Positions 17,480-25,308 of a stretch of 64,000 nucleotides of DNA are shown here, in pieces; the first letter of the stretch is position 1, and every line of letters begins with the position of its first letter. The stretch lies in NCBI RefSeq assembly GCF_041929205.1, contig NZ_JBHFNT010000309.1; one strand, written 5' to 3'. The notes under the pieces are model-generated. The model made no database searches, was not told the origin of the DNA, and saw only the letters and a program-made list of their open reading frames with translations. Made by a program: the position numbers and the translations under genes. This stretch comes from Floridanema evergladense. GTDB lineage: Bacteria; Cyanobacteriota; Cyanobacteriia; Cyanobacteriales; Aerosakkonemataceae.

Positions 17480-17514
17480 CTCAAAACTCAAAACTAACTC
17501 AAAACTCAAAACTA
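17480..17514. repeat. CTCAAAA heptamer repeats, right of the four-helix-bundle pseudogene
   Basis: CTCAAAACTCAAAACTAACT and following units form the inverted counterpart of the array at 17033-17065. They sit immediately after the stop of the substrate-binding protein gene. Confidence 0.75.
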
Positions 17515-19167
17515 TTTACTGATTTCCCAAAGTGGTAATTGTTGAATTGGGTCTAATTTCACTCCTTGTAATCCTGGTTTGGCAAAAGCAAAATCCTTAC
17601 TTTGCCACAAGGGAATTAAAGGAACATCTTGCGCCATGAGTTTTTGAATTTCGGCAAAGATTTGTTTACGTTTTTCGGGGTTTTGTTCGCTGCGCTGTTG
17701 CTGAATTAGTTTGTTCATGCGATCGCTATAATAAAACGACCCTTGACTTTGACTTGCACCTTGTTGACAACCTGTTGTTGGCGAACCTTTGGCACAACTT
17801 AAAAAAGGTTGAATGTAATTATCTGCGTCTGAAAAATCAGGATACCAATCTACTAAAGCGCTTTGATAAATCCCTTTCCGAATGTTAGCAAAAAAGGTTG
17901 CTGATTCAACTGCTTGGGGTTGAATTTGTACCATACCATCTAATTCTTGTAAAGCATATTCTCTCAACAAAGCTGCTACTTGTTGCCGCACTGCTGAACC
18001 GATCGGATACCAAATTTCTAACTTTAAAGGATTCTCTTTAGAAAATCCTGCTTTAGTCAAAAGTTCTTTTGCTTTAGCAATATTTCCATCGCCATAAACT
18101 TGTTGATAAACGGGAATAGAAACATTAAAAGTATTAGGAATCATGCTAAAAGCAGGTTCTCCTTGATTCCTTAAAATTCGCTCGTTAATCAATTTCCTAT
18201 TAATTAAAGAAGCGATCGCCTGTCTCACTGCCACATTATCCAAAGGTTTTTGTTTAGTATTGAGTACCATGTAACTAATTACATTACCTTTCGCCTCTAA
18301 TACTTGCCAACCTCCAGATTTCGCATTTTGTTGCAAACTAGAAATTTGTACCGGATCTAAACTTTGATAGGCAATATCTACCGTTCCCGTGCGAAAAGTA
18401 TTATATAAATTTGCCGAATTCGTGAGCACTTGCAAATTAATTCCTTGATTCGCTGGTTTTTTGCCCCAATACTTATCAAAAGGTTCTAAACGAATCAAAG
18501 TTGGTGTAAACTCAACTAATTTATAAGGGCCAGTTCCCACAAATTTTGTTGGGGTAAATTTCCCTTCTCCAATTTGATAAGCTTTTGGAGAAACCGGACA
18601 AATTCCCGCAAAAGCTAAAACTGCTGGAAATGCCGCAAAAGGATTTTTCAATTTAATTGTTACTTCATAAGGCCCAGAAGCTTTTACAGATTCCACAACA
18701 TCTGATAATAAGTTGGAAGGTTTTCCTCCATTTTTAATGAAGCGTTCCAAGGAAAAAACCATTGTTTCGGCATTAAAAGGAGTACCATCGTGAAAGAGTA
18801 CTCCTTGACGTAAAGGAATTACATAAGTTAAACCATCTGCGCTAACTTTTGGTAAAGCTGTAGCTAGTTCTGGTACTAATTGATCTGTGCCTAATTTGTA
18901 AGTGTAAAGCCGATCGCCCACGCTATTAAGTATATTACTTGCCGCTAATTCGTAAGCATCTGCCGGATCGAGAGTTCGCGGTTTTAAAGTTGTTCCTACA
19001 GATAAGCGATCGCTATTATTACTCGCTGAAACCTGACCCGTTACATTAGCATTAGGTCTGCGACCACAGCTAACAACTAAAATAAAACAAAGAGAAAAAA
19101 GACCGCCAAGTTTTGCTAGAGAACGCAATTCTTTACTATATACAGAAAATTTCTTCATTACTACCAT
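17512..19167 (-). CDS. ABC transporter substrate-binding lipoprotein, family 5
   Basis: 551 aa. A signal peptide with lipobox LVVSC (lipidated Cys34) is followed by the mature start GRRPNANVTG. It is an SBP_bac_5-type binding protein: GTTLKPRTLDPADAYELAAS early on, YVIPLRQGVLFHDGTPFNAE (about 113-132), and a C-terminal MAQDVPLIPLWQSKDFAFAKPG. It delivers a solute, typically a peptide, to the permease at 15998-17026, which lies downstream on the same strand after the four-helix-bundle pseudogene. The annotated start (GTAGTAATG context) could equally be the second ATG at residue 4. No ATPase is linked. Confidence 0.92.
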   Translation of the reverse strand: MVVMKKFSVYSKELRSLAKLGGLFSLCFILVVSCGRRPNANVTGQVSASNNSDRLSVGTTLKPRTLDPADAYELAASNILNSVGDRLYTYKLGTDQLVPELATALPKVSADGLTYVIPLRQGVLFHDGTPFNAETMVFSLERFIKNGGKPSNLLSDVVESVKASGPYEVTIKLKNPFAAFPAVLAFAGICPVSPKAYQIGEGKFTPTKFVGTGPYKLVEFTPTLIRLEPFDKYWGKKPANQGINLQVLTNSANLYNTFRTGTVDIAYQSLDPVQISSLQQNAKSGGWQVLEAKGNVISYMVLNTKQKPLDNVAVRQAIASLINRKLINERILRNQGEPAFSMIPNTFNVSIPVYQQVYGDGNIAKAKELLTKAGFSKENPLKLEIWYPIGSAVRQQVAALLREYALQELDGMVQIQPQAVESATFFANIRKGIYQSALVDWYPDFSDADNYIQPFLSCAKGSPTTGCQQGASQSQGSFYYSDRMNKLIQQQRSEQNPEKRKQIFAEIQKLMAQDVPLIPLWQSKDFAFAKPGLQGVKLDPIQQLPLWEISK

Positions 19168-19234
19168 TAACCTCTCAGAAATAGCGTGGCAGAAATAACT
19201 ATACAGTCAAAAGCAACCAAAAAAGCTTTGTATT

Positions 19235-19359
19235 AAGCTGTTCCGCATTTAAATTGGATTGTTTGGAAACAGAAAAAAATTCGTCTAATTCTCTCCCCTG
19301 CCCCCCTGCCCCCCTGCTCCCCTGCAATCTTAATAAGTGATTTAAATGCGTGACAGCTT
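19235..19359. mobile_element. 125-bp MITE-like element with 20-bp terminal inverted repeats
   Basis: The left end AAGCTGTTCCGCATTTAAAT (19235-19254) and right end ATTTAAATGCGTGACAGCTT (19340-19359) are inverted repeats matching at 18 of 20 positions. The interior contains (CCCCCTGC)-type C-rich octamers at about 19295-19325. It has no coding capacity. It is placed between cysA and the substrate-binding protein gene. The ends look like transposase recognition sites, but I cannot confirm a target-site duplication by eye. Confidence 0.6.
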
Positions 19360-19386
19360 AGCCTTCTGCCCTCTGCTTTCTTACAA

Positions 19387-20403
19387 CTAGATTGAATAGT
19401 ATAACGGAAAAGATCTCGCGTCCTTGGGTCTGACAAAAACTCTTTGTTGCGGTTCGAGTTTTAACTCATCAAAGCGTTCTCTGGAAAGGTGCGCTGTCAA
19501 AACTTGTCCATCGTCTAACACTAATTCTGCCTGAATTTCCCAACCCAAATGAATGAGACGTTCCACCCTAGCAGCAACTGTAGTGCCGTTTGCTTCTCTT
19601 TGAACTACGATGTCGTGAGGACGGAGAAAAATTTCTGGTTGGGTAGACTCAAAACCATTTCCCTCAAAGATTTGTGAAGTGCTAGGCAAAACATTTACTG
19701 GCCCAATAAAACTCATTACAAAAGCCGAAGCTGGATGGTCATAAATTTCTGCTGGTGTACCAACTTGCTCAATTTTTCCCTGATTCATCACCACAATTTC
19801 GTCAGCAACTTCCATTGCTTCTTCTTGATCGTGGGTAACAAAAACTGTGGTAACGTGAACTTCGTCGTGTAAACGTCTTAACCAAGCTCGTAAATCTTTG
19901 CGAACTTTGGCATCCAAAGCACCGAAAGGTTCGTCTAGTAATAATACTTGAGGTTCTACAGCTAAAGCTCTGGCTAAAGCAACTCTTTGCCTTTGTCCGC
20001 CGGATAATTGGGAAGGATAGCGATCGCCTAGTCCCTTCAACTGCACTAACCCTAAAAGTTCTTCTACCCGTCCTTTAACTTTCAACTTAGATATTTTGCG
20101 AATATCCAAACCAAAAGCAATATTTTGCCGCACTGTCATGTGTTTGAACAAAGCATAATGCTGAAATACAAATCCAATATTTCTATCCTGTACGCTCTTG
20201 TTAGTAGCATCCAAACCCGTAATAAAAATTCTTCCACTATTAGGAGTTTCTAAACCCGCAATTAACCGCAATAAAGTTGATTTTCCCGAACCGGATGGCC
20301 CCAATAAAGCCACCAAGGAACCGGGTTTAATTGTTAAGTTTATTTGGTCAAGTGCTTGGAAACTGCCATAATTTTTGGATACGTTTTCTACAATAATTCC
20401 CAT
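19387..20403 (-). CDS. cysA: Sulfate/thiosulfate-type ABC transporter ATP-binding protein
   Basis: ATPase subunit of a CysA-type importer, at the inner face of the membrane. From the ATG at 20403 the protein is 338 aa, the standard CysA length, starting MGIIVENVSKNYGSFQALDQ. It has Walker A GPSGSGKST (35-43), the signature LSGGQRQR (133-140), Walker B VLLLDEP (153-159), H-loop H191 and a C-terminal TOBE-like region (about 285-335). An AGAGG ribosome-binding site lies 6 nt upstream. A longer in-frame start at 20667 would translate a family C repeat and is rejected. The partner genes (cysP/sbpA, cysT, cysW) are absent here, so sulfate specificity is inferred. Confidence 0.88.
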   Translation of the reverse strand: MGIIVENVSKNYGSFQALDQINLTIKPGSLVALLGPSGSGKSTLLRLIAGLETPNSGRIFITGLDATNKSVQDRNIGFVFQHYALFKHMTVRQNIAFGLDIRKISKLKVKGRVEELLGLVQLKGLGDRYPSQLSGGQRQRVALARALAVEPQVLLLDEPFGALDAKVRKDLRAWLRRLHDEVHVTTVFVTHDQEEAMEVADEIVVMNQGKIEQVGTPAEIYDHPASAFVMSFIGPVNVLPSTSQIFEGNGFESTQPEIFLRPHDIVVQREANGTTVAARVERLIHLGWEIQAELVLDDGQVLTAHLSRERFDELKLEPQQRVFVRPKDARSFPLYYSI

Positions 20404-20460
20404 AACTGCCTCTGGACGTGCCAATCTATCAAAACCCCAAACTATCGATCGGGATAACTC

Positions 20461-20558
20461 AGATCTTGCAGCAATGGAGGTAGAACCTCCTTTCACCTCG
20501 TTCCCAGGTTCAACCTGGGAACGAGAAACTCCAGGCTCCGCCTCTTGGTGCAAGATCT
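20461..20558. repeat. Family C repeat, second copy with perfect terminal inverted repeats
   Basis: Bounded by AGATCTTGCA (20461-20470) and TGCAAGATCT (20549-20558). It contains GGAGGTAGAACCTCC, the long arm pair CGTTCCCAGGTT/AACCTGGGAACG and AGGCTCCGCCT. It is 98 bp, upstream of cysA. Compare 15848-15947. A relict of the right end (TTGGTGCAAGATT) occurs near 22559. Confidence 0.85.
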
Positions 20559-20647
20559 CAGTTAAATTAATTGCTTTTTCTATTTTAATTTCCCATTTAT
20601 CGATAAATTTGCTGTAGTTTATCTTACCGCTATTGGTAAACAAAGGA

Positions 20648-20956
20648 TCAAGAACCGCAGCTACCACAATCTAAACCAGAACCGCAGTCACCACAGCCAC
20701 TGCAATCAAGACCGCTACAATCTAAACCAGAACCACATTTGCCACAATTACCACAATTTAAACTAGAGGCACAGTTAATCCAATTACCGCAGTCAAGCAA
20801 AGGGCAGGATATGTCAATCTCAGTTGGAGTGTTGCCACACTCACAACTTTCACAGACGTTGCCGATCGCATCTCCAAAAACATTTTGCTGTTTCCGTTCT
20901 TCTCTTTGGCGTTTTTCAGGATTGTCTTGCTCCTCCATCTCAGAATTATTTACCAT
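20648..20956 (-). CDS. Cysteine/glycine-rich small protein of unknown function
   Basis: 102 aa from an ATG at 20956. The first 27 residues are highly charged (EEQDNPEKRQREERKQQ). The rest contains 15 cysteines (35, 38, 40, 51, 56, 62, 68, 71, 74, 80, 85, 88, 91, 97, 100), mostly in CGxCG and CGSGLDC-type repeats with Gly, Ser and Asp. No signal peptide is visible. The spacing resembles metal-binding cysteine-rich proteins, but it matches no metallothionein I can name. It has no histidine, so metal binding would rely on thiolates. I do not recognise it. A structural, metal-storage or precursor-peptide role are all possible. It is upstream of cysA with 244 bp between. Confidence 0.6.
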   Translation of the reverse strand: MVNNSEMEEQDNPEKRQREERKQQNVFGDAIGNVCESCECGNTPTEIDISCPLLDCGNWINCASSLNCGNCGKCGSGLDCSGLDCSGCGDCGSGLDCGSCGS

Positions 20957-21020
20957 ACCTTTAAGGATCTGATGCGCTTTTTTACAATCTTGAAACCCTC
21001 ATAACTCGCCTTGTCCCCAG

Positions 21021-21120
21021 TCCCCTTGTCCCTTCGTTAGTGATGAGTTTTAAGTTTTAAGTTTTGAATTAATAACTTAAAACTCATAACTCAAAACTCA
21101 TAACTCGCCCTTGTCCCCTT
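21021..21120. repeat. Family D dispersed repeat, second copy plus CCTTGTC/CCCCAGT units
   Basis: It begins CCTTGTCCCTTCGTTAG, contains the self-complementary GAGTTTTAAG/CTTAAAACTC core with an extra AAAACTCATAACTC unit, and ends in CCTTGTC heptamers that run into CCCCAGT heptamers up to about 21148. It matches 3691-3772 and the reverse of 37911-38009. It lies in the 313-bp gap between the Cys-rich gene and chlP; the remainder of that gap would hold the chlP promoter. Confidence 0.8.
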
Positions 21121-21269
21121 GTCCCCTTGTCCCCAGTCCCCAGTCCCTACATAACGGAATATTAAGCTCTGTTGCAATTCATTCACATAAATGTAAAGAG
21201 GATTAAGGCGAGCCAACAGTCCGTGATAACATCACAGCTTGTAGGTAGAAGAGATTAGGGAGAAAACGC

Positions 21270-22490
21270 TTGACACTACGGGTTGCTGTTGTTGGAGGTG
21301 GCCCAGCAGGTTCCTCTACTGCTGAAGTCCTCGCTAAAGCTGGAATTGAAACTTACCTGTTTGAGCGCAAGCTAGACAACGCGAAGCCTTGCGGTGGAGC
21401 AATTCCGCTATGTATGGTGAAAGAGTTTGATTTGCCGCCACAGATTATCGATCGGCAAGTGAGAAAAATGAAAATGATCTCACCTTCTAATATTGAGGTC
21501 GATATCAATTTAATCAAACAAGACGAATATATAGGAATGTGCCGTCGGGAAGTGTTAGATGGCTTCCTGCGCGATCGAGCCGCCAAATTAGGAACCACCG
21601 TAATTAACGGCACAGTTTATAAATTGGATATTCCCACAAACAACACCGACTCCTACACCATCCACTATGCGGATCATTCTAATGGCAGTGCCGAAGGAGT
21701 GATGAAAACTTTAAAAGTGGATTTAGTAGTGGGCGCAGATGGGGCTAACTCCCGTGTTGCCAAAGCGATCGATGCTGGGGATTACAATTATGCGATCGCC
21801 TTTCAAGAGCGCATTCGCCTCCCCGAAGCCGGAATGCACTACTACGAAGACCTAGCCGAAATGTACGTCGGGACAGACGTTTCTCCCGACTTCTACGCCT
21901 GGGTATTCCCCAAATACGACCACGTAGCCGTCGGTACAGGCACCATGAAGGTCAACAAAGCAATCATTAAAGACCTCCAAGCTGGCATCCGCACCCGCGC
22001 CGCCAAAAAACTCGCAGGTGGCAAAATTATTAAAGTAGAAGCTCACCCCATCCCCGAACATCCCCGTCCCCGTCGCGTAGTCGGTCGAGTCGCTCTCGTC
22101 GGTGATGCCGCTGGTTACGTAACCAAATCTTCCGGCGAAGGAATTTACTTTGCGGCTAAGTCTGGTCGGATGTGTGCGGAGACGATCGTCGAATTTTCCC
22201 AAAACGGCACCCGCATTCCCACCGAAAACGACCTCAAAATCTATCTCAAGCGTTGGGACAAAAAATACGGTCTTACCTACAAAGTTTTGGACATCCTCCA
22301 AACCGTCTTCTATCGTTCCGATGCCACCCGCGAAGCCTTCGTGGAAATGTGTGCTGACTTAGATGTACAAAAGCTAACTTTCGATAGCTACCTGTACAAA
22401 ACAGTAGTGCCAGCTAACCCCTTGGTACAACTAAAAATTACCGCCAAAACCATTGGTAGCCTGCTACGTGGTAATGCCCTAGCACCCTAA
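21270..22490 (+). CDS. chlP: Geranylgeranyl reductase
   Basis: Reduces geranylgeranyl groups to phytyl for chlorophyll a, tocopherol and phylloquinone synthesis; associated with thylakoid membranes. 406 aa, standard length, with the FAD-binding VVGGGPAGSSTAEVLAKAG (about 7-25), ERKLDNAKPCGGAIPLCMV (about 35-53), the VDLVVGADGANSRVAKAI motif (about 148-165) and VGRVALVGDAAGYVTKSSGE (about 271-290). The start is TTG at 21270, supported by an AGGGAG ribosome-binding site 7 nt upstream and by the fact that the family's conserved MTLRVAVVGGG start fits exactly. It is followed by a strong terminator. Confidence 0.97.
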   Translation: MTLRVAVVGGGPAGSSTAEVLAKAGIETYLFERKLDNAKPCGGAIPLCMVKEFDLPPQIIDRQVRKMKMISPSNIEVDINLIKQDEYIGMCRREVLDGFLRDRAAKLGTTVINGTVYKLDIPTNNTDSYTIHYADHSNGSAEGVMKTLKVDLVVGADGANSRVAKAIDAGDYNYAIAFQERIRLPEAGMHYYEDLAEMYVGTDVSPDFYAWVFPKYDHVAVGTGTMKVNKAIIKDLQAGIRTRAAKKLAGGKIIKVEAHPIPEHPRPRRVVGRVALVGDAAGYVTKSSGEGIYFAAKSGRMCAETIVEFSQNGTRIPTENDLKIYLKRWDKKYGLTYKVLDILQTVFYRSDATREAFVEMCADLDVQKLTFDSYLYKTVVPANPLVQLKITAKTIGSLLRGNALAP

Positions 22491-22511
22491 CCAAATATAC
22501 CTAGTTAAAAC

Positions 22512-22551
22512 AGAAAGGGGGAAAGGAGAGATTATTCCTTTCCCCCTTTCT
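22512..22551 (+). terminator. Intrinsic terminator of chlP
   Basis: A 16-bp inverted repeat, AGAAAGGGGGAAAGGA and TCCTTTCCCCCTTTCT, with an 8-nt loop, begins 22 bp after the stop. It is followed by TTCTTTCTT, which provides a short U-rich tail. Confidence 0.85.
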
Positions 22552-23089
22552 TCTTTCTTGGTGCAAGATTCTGAGTAATATCATGTCCGATCGAAACGTG
22601 CTAACGCATACGCTTGGCGATCGGTAATCATATCCTTTTTCCAAAGCCTTATAGAGACGTTCTATGCAACATCTCTACATTATGGCTAATCTTGCCGGAT
22701 ATGGTCTAAAACCCCAATACTCTAGCTCAAATTTCCGTGACACACCTAGTAATTGAGCCATTTGCGTCAACCCTGTAACCATCACTCCATAATCCAGAAA
22801 AGTTTTTATTCAGAGCAATTTCCAAAACAATTTATAACGTTTTAACTACTAATAAAAAATTATTAATACTGAATAGTAAGTCCTAGAAATTTGCATATAT
22901 AGCAATTATTTTATATAGATAAAGTTTATAAACTTACTTATTTTTCCGGATCTCACCTACCTTTATTAGGAAGGGGAATTAAAGTTTTAGTAAAGATTTA
23001 GTGAAAAGATTGCAAATACCTAAATATGCACTTGGCAATCCTTCCATAAATTTACTAGCTTTGGTAAAAGTATTCGATTAATCAAAATT
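22552..23089. other. Intergenic region between chlP and the PEP-CTERM gene
   Basis: 538 bp, very AT-rich toward 23089. It contains a relict family C end (GGTGCAAGATT near 22560) and a GCTAACGCATACGC motif near 22600, related to the GCTAACGCGAAC repeats at 34600. No ORF of credible length or RNA gene is visible. The promoter of the PEP-CTERM gene is presumed here. Confidence 0.5.
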
Positions 23090-23827
23090 ATGCAAGTTTC
23101 TCTGGGAAGAATTATAAAGAAATTGTCAAGTTTTATTCTAACAACAAATATATTGTTAGGATTACCAGCAGGCGCTCAAGCCATCACATTCACAGGTCAT
23201 ACCAGCGGAGAATGGGGATCGCCTAATACTGATAACCAAAGCGCACTCATTGACCTGAGTAGCGAAGATGGGGGAACAAATAATCGTCTAACTTGGGGTG
23301 AGCCAGTATTCCCAGGCTTTGAAAATTATGTTCAATTTAACGGTATAGACTTTACCACTGAGCCTAACAATATCTTTAAACTTGGAAAACTTTATTATCA
23401 GAATGGTAGAACATTTGTTGAGACTAACTTTGATGGAGATTTTCCTCTGCATTTAGAGTTAGCTTTCAGTCTTCCTTTAGAGAGAACCCAATCTTTCAGA
23501 TTCTTATTTAATATATTGAACACACCTAATAACCCAGAAGACCCTGATGTGGATGATGATGATATACTCCTTTTTTCCGCACAGGGGATGTCTAGCGAGA
23601 CTTTTGATTATGAAGGAGTTGAATATACTTTGCAGCTTATAGGCTTTTCTAAAGATGGTGGAATAACCATCCTAAATGAATTTAAATCGCCAGAATTAGA
23701 CTTATCTGAAGCTGATCTATACGGAAAAATTACCTTTGCTCCTTCCTCTGCTTCCGTCCCTGAACCTACCGCTATACTTGGCTTGTCCATATTGTCTATT
23801 TACTTAGCAACCCGCAAACGTAAATAA
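23090..23827 (+). CDS. PEP-CTERM sorted secreted protein
   Basis: 245 aa. An N-terminal signal peptide (basic start, hydrophobic SSFILTTNILLGLPAGAQA) and a C-terminal PEP-CTERM signal are both present. The latter is VPEP at about 223-226, a hydrophobic helix, then RKRK at the end. PEP-CTERM proteins are processed by an exosortase, usually for surface or extracellular-polymer attachment. The central part is beta-rich and acidic with no catalytic motif I recognise (a choice-of-anchor type domain is likely). No exosortase gene is nearby. Function unknown. Confidence 0.85.
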   Translation: MQVSLGRIIKKLSSFILTTNILLGLPAGAQAITFTGHTSGEWGSPNTDNQSALIDLSSEDGGTNNRLTWGEPVFPGFENYVQFNGIDFTTEPNNIFKLGKLYYQNGRTFVETNFDGDFPLHLELAFSLPLERTQSFRFLFNILNTPNNPEDPDVDDDDILLFSAQGMSSETFDYEGVEYTLQLIGFSKDGGITILNEFKSPELDLSEADLYGKITFAPSSASVPEPTAILGLSILSIYLATRKRK

Positions 23828-23949
23828 GAAATTTTCCTTAAAGGGTGCATCTATTTAAGATTTTATAAAGATTTTAACGGTTTTAATTTAATTTATAAGC
23901 TGATGCTTACTGAACTTACATATTTGGGAAATCCAGGGAAAACGTTTAA

Positions 23950-24127
23950 ACCCTCTCCCTTACAGCTCTCCCGTACTTGTGGTGGAAAACCCTGATTTTA
24001 GGGACTGGGGACTAGGGACTAGGGACTGGGAAGCCTTGAGGAGTAAGCATTTCATTAACTAATCACCTTTACTTATCACCATGAGTACGGGAGAGCCGTA
24101 AGTTGAAGGCTGTAAGGGAAGAGGGCT
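23950..24127. repeat. Long imperfect inverted repeat between the PEP-CTERM gene and rpaA
   Basis: The left arm CCCTCTCCCTTACAGC plus TCTCCCGTACT (about 23951-23977) pairs with the right arm AGTACGGGAGA and GCTGTAAGGGAAGAGGG (about 24084-24126). The loop holds GGGACT(A/G) heptamers at 23999-24030. No ORF lies inside. It could be a mobile palindromic element or a structured non-coding RNA. It occupies much of the 487-bp gap 23828-24314. Confidence 0.65.
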
Positions 24128-24273
24128 TTTTGTTCTAGCTTTTTACTTACTTTTAATAGTTCAATCATTTCTGCTGCCCTGCACTAGCGACTTAAATGAC
24201 TAACACTTTACCTCCAATAAAATAAATGATTTTCTTAGTACTCAAAAGAGATAGATGATGAGCGAATCTGAGT

Positions 24274-24300
24274 TGTAGCAGGGGCTACAGCCCTACTACA
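24274..24300 (-). terminator. Hairpin downstream of rpaA
   Basis: TGTAGCAGGGGCT and AGCCCTACTACA form a stem with small mismatches, 15 bp beyond the rpaA stop on the minus strand. No T-run follows. The GTAGGGGCTACAGCCC type of palindrome is a frequent intergenic sequence in cyanobacteria. Confidence 0.6.
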
Positions 24301-24314
24301 TTATTGATGAAAAG

Positions 24315-25061
24315 TCACTCAACTATTGAAGAATCGAGGTCTTCTCCCAACTGTTCGCGGCTGGGTAACTCTAGACAGTAACCTGCACCATAAACTGTTT
24401 TGATATAGCGGGGATGACGGGGATCTGGCTCTAGTTTGGTTCTCAGGTGTCGGATGTGGACTCGAATAGTTTCGATGTCATCATCTGGGTCATATCCCCA
24501 GACTTCCTTGAGAATTTCGCTAGGAGATACTGTTTGACCGTGACGCTGTAGTAAACAGTGGAGTAACTCAAACTCTAAGTGAGTCAGCTTAATAGTTTGA
24601 CCGAACCAGATTGCTTCAAAGCGTTCTGGGACTAGAGTTAGGGGGCCATAATTGAGGATTTCGCTGTGTTTAGCTGCTTGGGGAATGCGATCGGTACGTC
24701 TGAGTAAAGCACGTACCCGCGCCAGCATTTCTTCGACTTCAAAGGGTTTAGTGAGATAATCATCTGCTCCAGCATTAAAGCCTTCCACTTTATCTTGAGT
24801 TTGACCCAAGGCAGTCAACATTAAAACCGGAATATCCTTGGTGCGCTCATCCCGGCGCAGGCGTTGACAAACGGTAAATCCATCCACCTTGGGTAGCATC
24901 AGATCTAGCAGAATCAGGTCAGGCTGTATTTGCAAGGCAAGTGCCTGACCTTTGATGCCATCCTCTGCTTGACTGACATCGTATCCAGCCATTTCCAGAT
25001 TGACGGCGACTAATTCTGAGATAGCAGAGTCATCGTCGATGACGAGTATCCGGGGCATCAT
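24315..25061 (-). CDS. rpaA: Response regulator RpaA (circadian output / phycobilisome association)
   Basis: An OmpR/PhoB-type DNA-binding response regulator. In Synechococcus elongatus RpaA is phosphorylated by SasA and drives circadian gene expression. 248 aa. Receiver domain with acidic pocket DDD (9-11), phosphoacceptor D53 in LLDLMLPKVDGF, and the conserved TKPFE; winged-helix domain about 135-235 with LTHLEFELLHCLLQRHGQTV and the recognition segment DIETIRVHIRHLRTKLEPD. It is almost identical over long stretches to the RpaA sequence I recall (for example VEGFNAGADDYLTKPFEVEE), which separates it from RpaB. The start is at the first or second of two adjacent ATGs. No kinase gene is linked. 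Confidence 0.94.
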   Translation of the reverse strand: MMPRILVIDDDSAISELVAVNLEMAGYDVSQAEDGIKGQALALQIQPDLILLDLMLPKVDGFTVCQRLRRDERTKDIPVLMLTALGQTQDKVEGFNAGADDYLTKPFEVEEMLARVRALLRRTDRIPQAAKHSEILNYGPLTLVPERFEAIWFGQTIKLTHLEFELLHCLLQRHGQTVSPSEILKEVWGYDPDDDIETIRVHIRHLRTKLEPDPRHPRYIKTVYGAGYCLELPSREQLGEDLDSSIVE

Positions 25062-25308
25062 TAAAAAATATAACTTTGGCTAAAGGGCTCGTTAAGGTTT
25101 TTGAAGAACCTGTTTCGGCATCCAAAGATTCCTGTACAAATTATAAGCAAGGATTCTAAATTCTTATCTTAGCAACCAAAACTTTACAATTAAATAACTT
25201 TTCCACTGGGCTACCAAATCTGAAATAGTTGAAAGCCTTTGCCTACAATGGATAAGTAATTGTAGTGCTGAGGAATTTTGACTGTCTCAGCACCATCTCA
25301 AATGTCAG

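Noticed and set aside
19233..19436. 67-aa ORF covering the MITE-like element
   Set aside because: It translates the repeat and the cysA 3' end in another frame; its composition gives no support.
20404..20667. N-terminal extension of cysA by 88 residues
   Set aside because: The extension translates the family C repeat, which is intergenic at its other copy, and has no CysA homology. The ATG at 20403 has an AGAGG ribosome-binding site and gives the normal length.
21852..22301. 149-aa ORF antisense to chlP
   Set aside because: It lies wholly opposite a well-recognised enzyme gene. No independent motif; composition reflects the codon use of chlP.
24700..25061. Alternative reading of the regulator gene as rpaB
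   Set aside because: The long stretches that I recall from RpaA (for example KVEGFNAGADDYLTKPF and ETIRVHIRHLRTKLEPD) match; RpaB differs in its receiver and tail.
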